From: Tribonema minus
Lineage: Eukaryota; Sar; Xanthophyceae; Tribonematales; Tribonemataceae
Reading direction: 5' to 3'
NCBI GenBank assembly: GCA_017506865.1
Contig: JAFCMP010000257.1
Span: forward strand, 496,001-560,000
Length of the DNA: 64,000 nucleotides
A program made the translations under genes and the position numbers. Below, piece by piece: positions 23,753-32,066 of this stretch (positions are counted from its first letter, which is position 1; every line of letters starts with the position of its first letter). The notes under the pieces are model-generated. The model saw only the letters and a program-made list of their open reading frames with translations, made no database searches and was not told the origin of the DNA.

Positions 23753-23940
23753 GTACTTTTTATTAATTCTCGCTCAGGGCGCGAAAAAGCCGAGATGATT
23801 GGCATCTATAGCTGTACGAAATCTACATGTCGTATGACAGTCTGAAAGTGTCGAAACGACAACCACTCTCAAACGCCGCCGCCGCCAGATGGCATCTCGG
23901 GATCCTCCCCTACGTCCTCCTCCATGTGCCCCCCCCCCCC
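23753..23940 (-). repeat. Dispersed repeat family R1, copy C (inverted)
   Basis: Reverse complement of the R1 unit, beginning GTACTTTTTATTAATTCTCG and ending in a C-run after CCTCCTCCATGTG. It is closest to copy A, including the GGCGGCGGCGGCGTTTGAG block. Confidence 0.75.
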
Positions 23941-24545
23941 TATATGTACATGTCAGGAGTATATATGGCAAGCACACTATGCGGCATAGACTTACCCAGC
24001 CTTCCCTGCTTCGAAATCCGTCATCATCCCTGCACACATAGTTCTGGGCTGCGTTTGTTGTCAGGACTGCCTCTGCTTGGGTGAACAACGTCCTTAGCTC
24101 CACGCAGCGGAGAGGGTGGCCCAGGGCTAGACTCAAATTAAGGGCGGCAACCTGAAATGTTTTAGGAAGTGCTACCTCCTGCAAGATTAATGTTTTCGTT
24201 GCCTTCATTGTTTGCACAGCGCTGAACAACACATAAGAGGCCATCACAGCGCACAGATGACATACATATATCCAGCAGTCCTTACGAGCAGCTGCGAACA
24301 CTTTTTCACTGGCAACACAATGACCCATTCATGAAAGTTGGAACTCAGAGTCAATGCCTCCCTCTCTCAACCCTGGAAGTGAGAATTGCTGAGTTTTGAC
24401 ATGGCAGTTGCAGGTTGGTTTGGGCTGGTGATATCTTGATACAGGTGACTCAGCAAACCTGTGTGCTGGCAGCTCAGTGTTGACCCCTGCTCTCGTATTC
24501 TTGCGCTGCAGGAGGCTTCACCCGTGCTGCAATCTCATTGCGCTG

Positions 24546-24815
24546 CAGACCAGAAGGTCCTGGAGTAGATTTGGCCACGGTGGCCGGGTGCGGCGGGGGG
24601 CACACAGCCCCCAGAGAGCGAATCAATATGTAGGGCACGCCTCTAGCCGCCGTTCAGCCTGCCAGGTGAGCGCGCACAGCAGTAGACAGCTGTGACTGGC
24701 AGGCAGAACGGTAGCGAGAGGCTTGCACTATATATTGATACGCTCTCTGGGGGCTGTGTGCCCCCCGCCGCACCCTGCCACCGTGGCCATGTCTTCTCCT
24801 GGACCATCTGGTCTG
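24546..24815. repeat. Foldback palindrome (about 125-bp arms)
   Basis: The left arm starts CAGACCAGAAGGTCCTGGAG and includes GGCCACGGTGGCCGGGTGCG, CACACAGCCCCCAGAGAGCG and AATCAATAT. The right arm is its near reverse complement, ending CCATCTGGTCTG. The spacer is about 20-30 bp. It is unrelated in sequence to the foldback at 21421-21791 but has the same architecture. Confidence 0.85.
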
Positions 24816-25464
24816 ACGCTGTTCCTTTCAAAAGCACAGATGACAAAAGTTTGACATGATGAGGGCTCTAGTTGCAAAATATCAATGCTGTATAGCTGTC
24901 AGCTTCAGCAGCTGCTGCTCTCCACAGCCGTCCTAAATGTTAAGCTGTTGCTGGTGTTCCGAAGTGTCTGACAGCCTTTGAAACTATTTGTTTGTCAACA
25001 AATATCCTGAACTTGTCGACACATGTTGTAAGCAAGCTTGACCTGAACCATGTGGGCAAGAACTGATGCAAAGCTCAGTAGTAAGCTCACGCCCTGCCAA
25101 AATGTACACCATAATTTGCCCCGCTAGTCTTGCTACTGCGAGTGCTGTGCATGATTCACATCTGCCTGAAGGGCGGAAACCTCATGAGACGCGCAGAAGA
25201 TGATGCAATTCGTCCGCTATCGACGGCGGCGTTAGACGGCGCGCACAGCAGCCCTGTGCGCCCTGATCGGACATGCTGCGCATCGAGCCGCCACATGTGG
25301 ATTCGCTATGCTTACGCTCACAGCTACAGATGGCATTGCCGCTGCCCCCGCGCGCCAGTGCTGAACCATTTAGAACTGGCGGCAACAGCTCAGCAGAGCC
25401 CTGCGTGGTCGCCCTTGGTGCCTCCTCCGCTGCTTTGCAAATTGTGTGAATGAATTTCTGTCTG

Positions 25465-25493
25465 GCAAACTTGTAGGCTTTGACACAAAACGT
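25465..25493 (+). repeat. Left member of an inverted repeat flanking the retrotransposon
   Basis: The segment GCAAACTTGTAGGCTTTGAC through ACACAAAACGT is inverted, with about three mismatches over 29 bp, at 35926-35954. The retrotransposon plus about 650 bp lie between. This suggests insertion into an older element with terminal inverted repeats, or a local inversion. Confidence 0.65.
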
Positions 25494-25510
25494 TTTTATT
25501 TCTGGCCTGA

Positions 25511-25933
25511 TGTGGGAATCTGCCCCTTTATCCGCCCCTCAACTTCACCTTTCAACTTCCGTAACTGCCATCTACCGTTGGCCAGTTGCCCACCACGAGG
25601 CCCACTACTTTGGCACCCTTGGTGTAGTGTAACTGCCACTTATGATTGGTTAGTTGTCTCCCAATCAGGCCCACCACTCTGGCCCTGGGTGTGCCCACAC
25701 TGGCTCTCTAAGTTGCCAACTGCTTGCAGCAGCTCTCCTCTGCTCCCTTGCAATGCAATCACTCTTAACCTGCAACACGACAGTATCAGACTTTGCAACC
25801 CTGCCCTGCCTTGCCAACCTGGAGTCAACAAGTGGCCTGCTGTTTTTCACCTACAGCTGAGTGTGGGCTGACCTACAACTGGTCTGGCCATCACACACTC
25901 TGTGTTTTGGGGCTTAAAACAGCCTACCCCACA
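25511..25933 (+). repeat. 5' long terminal repeat
   Basis: 423 bp, starting TGTGGGAATC and ending CTACCCCACA, with 6-bp inverted termini. It is identical to the 3' LTR except T at 25539 versus A at 34884. It should contain the element's promoter and polyadenylation signals; no clear TATA box was picked out. Confidence 0.96.
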
Positions 25934-26452
25934 TTCTGGAGGAGTCCATCCGGTTTCGGACCTCGCGCGCGGTACCTGGCGCTGCAGCAACAGCAGCAGC
26001 GACTCACCAGCAACGCGCCCTCGCCAGCTACAAGCGCAGCTACTGTGAACGTCGGCCGACATCATCTCACAGCAGCAATTCTTCTGGCAACTTCGTCCAT
26101 TCCTACCTTCCCAAGCGAGCAAGACCTCAACGCGTTCGCCATCTACCGAGTCTACAGCCTTCTGGACAGCATCAGCATCAACCAGTTTCGGCAACCCGGA
26201 AGCGACGGCTTCCCCATCTCGGCACTACTTTCCATCCCTAGGTATCATCAAGGGGGGGAAGAAAGTACATCATCTACAGCAACAGGAACGTAAGCCTGAA
26301 GCTGACTCCTTGCTTGTGGCTGCATTCTTAAGTGCGCTGCATTCTCAGCAAGTAGAGCTCTAAAGCTACTTTGCCTCGCGTGGCAGTAGCAATTCAGTCC
26401 GCAACCAGCCACAGCAGCACTTTCCTAGTCTGCTGATACCTAGCCTGGCAGC
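25934..26452 (+). other. Untranslated leader of the retrotransposon
   Basis: 519 bp between the 5' LTR and the gag ATG. It includes the candidate primer binding site at about 25937 and is otherwise non-coding as far as I can see. Packaging signals would be expected here. Confidence 0.6.
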
Positions 26453-26775
26453 ATGTTTAATGCATTCGGACGCATGTTCGGAGGTGGAGCTGGGGCTACA
26501 CCTGCCGAAGTCGCCGCGTCTCGAGCGGCCGCTCGAGCTGCAGCCGGGGGCCCGTCGAACCCGTTCGACGACCCAACCCTCGTCTACCGCGACCCCAACA
26601 ACGAAGACAGCAGCAGCGACGAAGAAGACACGTCAGGCCCGCCTGCCGCTCCGTCGCCACGCCGCGCGGTGCCACCACGCCTCCTTGGCCCTGGCTTTCC
26701 GCCCAATCTTCCTCCTTTTCCTGGCCCGCCGCCGCCGCCAGCCGCAGCAGCTTCCGGCCGCGCCGCCGCCGCCGT

Positions 26776-26806
<31 letters not shown>

Positions 26807-29800
26807 GGACCTCCAGCAGACGCCGCACCCTCCTTCGCGGGCGCGCCCTCTACACTGGACCCGACCGCGGCCGCCACCGCCGCTGAAGTCGCCGCCGCCG
26901 CCGCCGCCGCAGGCATCGACCTGCGCCCGCGGCGCCATCGCACCCCCGAGGAGCGCGCCACCCGTGACCATGCCAAGCTGCTTGCCTCGTTGCGCAGCAT
27001 CGGCATCCCCCTCACAGGTCGTGGCGCAGTAGAAAAGACTCTCAAGCCAGACGCCGTCAAGAACCTCCCCGACTACCATGGCGCCAAGCTACTTCAAGGC
27101 GTACGTACGGAACAAGACGTCACGGAATGGGTAGAGCGCTTCATCTCCTATATGGAGACGCAGAAAGTCACCGCGCCCCACGACATCTGCCACTATGCCT
27201 TCCTCAGTTTGAGAGGCGAGGCACATGCGCTTGCTACCTCTCTCCGCCAGGCCGGCACCTGGCCAACTTCCTTCACCGGCATCGCCCAGGTGCTCCTCGA
27301 GCACTTCGCCCCCCCGGCAGCGTTCGAGGACAGCTGCCGCGCCGTGGTCGACCTCAAGCAGGGGGCCAAGGAAACCAGCAAGGCCTACATTCTACGCGGC
27401 CGCCGCACGCTTCAGCAACTGTCTACCCTATACGGCCAGGTTCGCCGCACTCGCGCCGTCTCCGTTGACGGCAGCAGCGGCGCCTCCGCCGCCCCTCTAC
27501 CTGAGCTTCAGGAGTGCCTGTTCCTCACCATCCTCGAGGGGGGCCTACTTCCGGGACTGCGCCAGCAGATGCGCCTGCAGACGCATTCTCGCTTCAACGA
27601 GGAGGAGATGGTGGCGTCTCTTCAGCGCATTGAACGCACCATCGTTTTGCGCAACAAAGAGAATTCCACCGCGACCAACGGCGCCAGCAGCGCCAACCTC
27701 ATGCCACCTCAGCATGGGTCGCCATCTCCCTTCAACAGCTCTCCCTCCGCCGACTACGTTGATGACGACACATCGCTCAACTACGGCAACAACAACCAGG
27801 GCAACGGCAACCGCAACGGCAGCGGGCGCCGTCCCTACCGCGGCAACCGTCACGGCGACAATTCCCGTCCGCAGAGTGCTCCCACCCCCCAAGGTGGCAA
27901 CTCTGCGCTGCGTTTTGCTCCCCCTGCAGGTGCCACCTCCGCACTCACGCCTTCTCGAGACCGCAGCCAGCAGCGCCAGCAGGCGCCGCCGCCGCGTCCA
28001 TCCACGCTCAACCCCAGCAGCGGAGAACGGCCCCAAGACGCACGCCGCCAGCTCCCTAGCCGCGGCCCCAACAACTCTGGCACGCCTGGCGCAGCACAGC
28101 AGCGCCCGCGGCCAGCTCATCACGGTTCTGTCAACCTGGGCGCCCCCGCATACCTACGCGCCACAGCATTCACGGACCCTTGCGTCATCCCCGTCGGCAT
28201 GCCGTCTCACTGGCGTACCGACGACTGGTACAAGATGTTTGGCTACGACGCTGGAGCAACTTTAGCCACCGTGAAGGTCAGCATCGGCAGCGGAGCCGAC
28301 GCATTGGACCTTTCAGCCGCCGTCGTCGACACCGGTGCCGGCAACGTGTACATCCGCACGCGAGAGGCCGAGAGCTACTTCAGCCTACTCCCCGTCGCCG
28401 ATCGTCCGCGCGTGTTCCTCATGCCAGAGGACATCACGCATCAGCACATGCCCATCTTCCACGCCGGCAGCGACGCCAGCGCCGACGAGCCCGGGGACTA
28501 TGGTGGCCTACCTCTCCCCGCGCCTCGGCTTGGGCGCCCGTCGCACACCCCTGCCAACTCCCACCGTCCTGTGGCCAGCGCCAACATGACCGCCGCCGGC
28601 AGCCCGCGCTACTTCGCAGTCCCAGCTCAACACGGCGCCGACGACGTCGACATGCTGGACTTCAGCGACGCTCCACCTCGCCGCAGCGCGCACCACGCTC
28701 AAGCAGTTCAGAACTCTGCCAGGGGCCGCGCGCCGCGCCGCGAGGGTCAGGCTGGGCGCACACCCCGCGCCGACGCATCGCGCCACCCGCGCCGCGGCTC
28801 ACCGCCGCCGCCCGACTACGCGCGCCAGGCCTACATCGCCCCAGCTCACGACAGCCCTCGCCGCAGCAGCGCTCGCGAGCGCAGCCGTGATCAGCCAGTT
28901 CGTCAGCACAACCGCCGCCGCAGCACTCATGAGCGCAGCCGCGATCAGCGAGCTCTTCAGCACGACCACTGGTGGCACCGCCGCAGCCCAGCGCGCCACT
29001 CCCCGCAGCACCGCTCGCCCCCTCCACAGCCTGCCGCTCAGCGTGGCCACCGCGCGCCGCACCCAGCGCGCGGGCAAGTGGAGCACATCGGGCCACTGCC
29101 GTCACCACAGCGCAATCAGCCCGTCGCCATGGACATAGCGCCGCCCGCCAATGGAGCAGCAGCGCTCAACCAGCGCCACGGCCACCCCTTGGATCCTCGC
29201 ACAGACCCCGACGTTCGGCGCACCTCCGCAGCTTACGCGGCCGCACAACTTGCCGCACGCCCCTTTCACCATGACGCAGACGCTGCCGGAGGGCCCCCTA
29301 CTTCCGACCCACGCGCGCACCGGGAGGTTCAGCGCGCCGCCATTGCTGTCTTTGCCGCTCGCAACACAGCAGTGGCCCGGGCACGGGGGCTGCCACTTCC
29401 GCCGCCAGTCTACAGCCCCATATCACCGGTGTACAGCCCTCTTGGCTCACCCGTGGGCGACCACGTCGGCATGTTCCTGATGGCGCCCGGCTCACCAACT
29501 ACGGACGCCCACGCCAACAGCAGCAGCAGCGACAGCTACGAGACCAACAGCGTCACCGGCGACCAGCTCACCGCCACCGACGCGCCTGACGACGACGACT
29601 CAGACACTACCGAGGACGTCGCACCCGTCATGGCCAGCCTACTCAGCGACGCCGATCTGCCAGTACATCCCCTGCTCGCAGATCCACTGGAGCCGTCGCG
29701 CCTATTTGGCCCCCCTGCTGAGCCTCGCGATATGACCGGCAAGCCGCCGGTGGACTTCGCGTCGCTCATCCCAACCGACAGCCCATTCACGGCGGAGTAG
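26453..29800 (+). CDS. Retrotransposon gag-protease polyprotein
   Basis: 1115 codons, ATG to TAG. After an alanine/proline-rich N-terminus, residues about 200-350 form a retrotransposon gag domain (PDYHGAKLLQGVRTEQDVTE, LSLRGEAHALATSL, LLEHFAPPAAFEDSCRAV). No CCHC zinc knuckle is present. Instead there is an Asn/Gly/Arg-rich stretch (about 440-475) that could bind RNA. An aspartic protease follows with AAVVDTGAGNVYI; the catalytic Asp is residue 626. Residues about 740-880 are unusually rich in Arg, Ser and His with RS-like dipeptides, followed by an acidic C-terminus (DAPDDDDSDTTED). The downstream polymerase frame is the same frame after the TAG, so read-through would give a gag-pro-pol fusion. 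Confidence 0.88.
29798..29800 (+). other. In-frame TAG separating gag-protease from polymerase (candidate read-through site)
   Basis: The TAG follows GCGGAG and is followed by CGCCAAGAC. Frame is conserved on both sides, with an uninterrupted frame of 754 codons downstream. Many retroelements express pol by suppressing such a stop. The context is UAG-C but not the full tobamovirus-type CARYYA signal. Confidence 0.6.
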
Positions 29801-32065
29801 CGCCAAGACTTCGTCACCCTGCTCCAACGGTTCGAGGACTGCTTCGGACAAGAAGACACGGACGTCGGCAACGTCTCTGCTTCCTTCGGCTACTTCCGGC
29901 CGGTCATGAAGGCTTCCTACAAGCCCTTTCGTGAACACACACGCCGCTTCAGCCCCGTGGCCCTTGCCATACTGCTCACTTGGGGCGAGCAGCAGCTTGC
30001 AGCTGGCCTTCACGAGCGCTGCGCGCGCACTGACCAGCTGAGCCAGCCCCTCGTCACCCCCAAGCCGCACACCAGCAAGTGGCGCATCTGCGGCAACTAC
30101 CGCCGCATCAACAAGGACACCGCCGACGATCACGGCCCCGTTGTCCACATACCGCAGCTCATGGGCGACTTCCGCGGCAGCCGCATCTTTGGCAGCATGG
30201 ACGCGCTTGGGGCGTTCAACAACTTGGTCATCGACCCCGAGTGCCGCCACCTGTACGCGCTGGAGATACCGCAGCTTGGCATCATTCAGCCTACACGCCT
30301 CGGCTTTGGCAGCAAGGTCGCTCCCACCGCCTTCAACCGCGTCGCCGACATGTGCTTTGGCGACCTGCGCCCCGCCGGCGCCACCAAGTACGTCGACGAC
30401 ATGAGCCCACACGCCGCCAACTACCAGCAGTACCGCGCACTCATTTATGCCATCCTACTCCGCACCCGCTACTACGGCCTGGTGTGGAAGGTGAGCAAGT
30501 GCTCTTTTGGTACAACTTCAACCAAGTTTGTCGGGTTTGAAGTTTCTGCTTCAGGCGTCAAGCCGCTCACTCGCAATGTGGAGATCATCTCTGCAGTGCC
30601 CTCGCCGCGCACCGTCAAGGAGCTGCGCAGCTTCATCGGCATGGTCGCGTTCTACAGCAAGCACATTGCCCGTCACGGAGAGCTCGTGGCACCGCTCAAC
30701 CACCTCTTACGCAAGACGGCGGGACCTGATCCATTCCGCCAGTGGTGTGAGCGCCACGACCGTTGCATGGCTCAGCTGCGCGCCGCCCTGCTATCGGAGC
30801 CCGTCCTCACATACGCTGACCCTCAGATGGCATACCAGCTCTACACCGACGCGTCCGCCTACGCCGTAGGCGCAGTGCTCACACAGTGCCCGCCGGATGC
30901 AGAAGCTGGTCCCGATCGCGCCGGCGCCCTACAGCCCTACGAGCGCGTCATCTCTTTCTTCAGCAAGGTGCTATTCCCCGCGGAGGCCAACTACGGCGCC
31001 ACCGTCAAGGAGCTCATGGCCATCGTCAAGGCCGTGGAGTTCTTCCGCGGTTACTTACGCTACGAGTCGTTCACAGTGTGGACTGACTGCCAGCCTCTAC
31101 TCTTCCTCAACCGCAACATGGCCAGCAGCGCAGTGCTCACGCGCTGGGCCTTACAGCTTGAAGAGTACGACTACACCGTGCGCTACCTCAAGGGCGAGCA
31201 TCAGCCTGCCGACGGTTTCAGCCGCATCATTGGCATGGATCAGCTACAGGAGCTGTACGACGTGCCCGCTGCCGCTTTACCGCTTCAACTGCCGCTGCGC
31301 CGGCCAGGCGCATCGCGCAGCATTATGCAGCCAGCCACCTTTGCCGACTTGGGCTGTGGCATCGGCGGCGCCACAGAGGGCGCCGCTGGCTACATGCGCC
31401 CCATCATCGCCGTGGAGCTCGACCAACGCACACTAGATGTGTACTCGCAGCGCTTCCCCACGGTGCCCACCATCTGCGCCGACCTTGCCTCGGAGGAGGT
31501 TTACCGCTTCCTACGCGTACGCTCTGTCTACGCCTTGGTACATGGCAGCAACTGCCAGCCCTACTCCGCCGCCGGCCCGCGCATCAAAGGACCACTCGCC
31601 ATCTCCACACTCGACTACGGCCGCCTGCAGCTACGGTGCCGGCCCGTGCTCGGCATGTTGGAGAACGTGCCCCCTTTTCTCAGCAGTGCCACCTTCCGCG
31701 CGTACCGCGACATGCTTCTCAGCGGCGGCTACGACATCGGCATATACACGTTAGACGCAGCGGCTCTTGGCGCCGCCACTGTACGCCGCCGCGTCTACGT
31801 TGTGTCACTGCAACGCAGTGAGCGCTCTGGGTCGCGCCTCATGCTACTGGACCAGTGCATTCGCGATTGCCACCAGCAGCCGCGCCGCCTCACCGTCCAC
31901 GACGTCCTGCCCAGCCAGCCGGACGCCTACGGCTACATGTCCCGCTACCCCGCCGGCGCTTGCATCTTGGATGCTCACGCGCCCGCGCCCACTCTTCTAG
32001 CGCGCATCGCTCAGCGCCTGCCGGCCAACTACGTGCCGCGCCGGCGATGCCTGCGCACCTTCTGA
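29801..32065 (+). CDS. Retrotransposon reverse transcriptase, RNase H and C5 methyltransferase (N-terminal part)
   Basis: 754 codons in the gag frame, from the TAG to TGA; the first internal ATG is 29906. Reverse transcriptase motifs: KWRICGNYRRINKD, FGSMDALGAFNN, LGFGSKVAPTAFNR and KYVDDM (Tyr 197). RNase H motifs: LYTDASAYAVGAVLTQ, KELMAIVKAVEFFRGYL, VWTDCQPL and the YLKGEHQPADGFSR tail. From about residue 510 a C5 cytosine methyltransferase begins: motif I FADLGCGIGG, motif IV GSNCQPYSAAG with catalytic Cys 585, motif VI LENV (Glu 621), motif VIII VRRRVYVVS and APAPTLLA. The PCQ of motif IV is NCQ here. The frame stops at TTC-TGA just before motifs IX-X, which lie in the +1 frame. A spontaneous loss of frame is the alternative to programmed recoding. 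Confidence 0.88.
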   Translation, partial: RQDFVTLLQRFEDCFGQEDTDVGNVSASFGYFRPVMKASYKPFREHTRRFSPVALAILLTWGEQQLAAGLHERCARTDQLSQPLVTPKPHTSKWRICGNYRRINKDTADDHGPVVHIPQLMGDFRGSRIFGSMDALGAFNNLVIDPECRHLYALEIPQLGIIQPTRLGFGSKVAPTAFNRVADMCFGDLRPAGATKYVDDMSPHAANYQQYRALIYAILLRTRYYGLVWKVSKCSFGTTSTKFVGFEVSASGVKPLTRNVEIISAVPSPRTVKELRSFIGMVAFYSKHIARHGELVAPLNHLLRKTAGPDPFRQWCERHDRCMAQLRAALLSEPVLTYADPQMAYQLYTDASAYAVGAVLTQCPPDAEAGPDRAGALQPYERVISFFSKVLFPAEANYGATVKELMAIVKAVEFFRGYLRYESFTVWTDCQPLLFLNRNMASSAVLTRWALQLEEYDYTVRYLKGEHQPADGFSRIIGMDQLQELYDVPAAALPLQLPLRRPGASRSIMQPATFADLGCGIGGATEGAAGYMRPIIAVELDQRTLDVYSQRFPTVPTICADLASEEVYRFLRVRSVYALVHGSNCQPYSAAGPRIKGPLAISTLDYGRLQLRCRPVLGMLENVPPFLSSATFRAYRDMLLSGGYDIGIYTLDAAALGAATVRRRVYVVSLQRSERSGSRLMLLDQCIRDCHQQPRRLTVHDVLPSQPDAYGYMSRYPAGACILDAHAPAPTLLARIAQRLPANYVPRRRCLRTF

Positions 32066-32066
32066 G
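32060..32066 (+). other. Candidate +1 programmed frameshift site (TTC TGA G)
   Basis: The upstream frame ends TTC-TGA. Skipping one base after TTC gives GAG and continues as EAHTLSFSDMLRIQGM, which restores the methyltransferase C-terminus. A sense codon followed by a slowly decoded UGA is the arrangement used for +1 shifting in antizyme and bacterial RF2 genes. The two frames overlap only from 32001 to 32062. Confidence 0.55.

Larger units (their letters stand above)
22551..25464. other. Intergenic between HYOU1 gene and the retrotransposon
   Basis: No coding exon recognised. It contains a short TTAGGG motif (22575-22584) just past the HYOU1 stop codon, a degenerate and an inverted R1 copy, and a second foldback palindrome at 24546-24815. 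Confidence 0.5.

Noticed and set aside
25937-25955. Assigning the primer binding site to a specific tRNA
   Set aside because: TGGAGGAGTCCATCC is in the right place but I could not match it to a tRNA 3' end with confidence.
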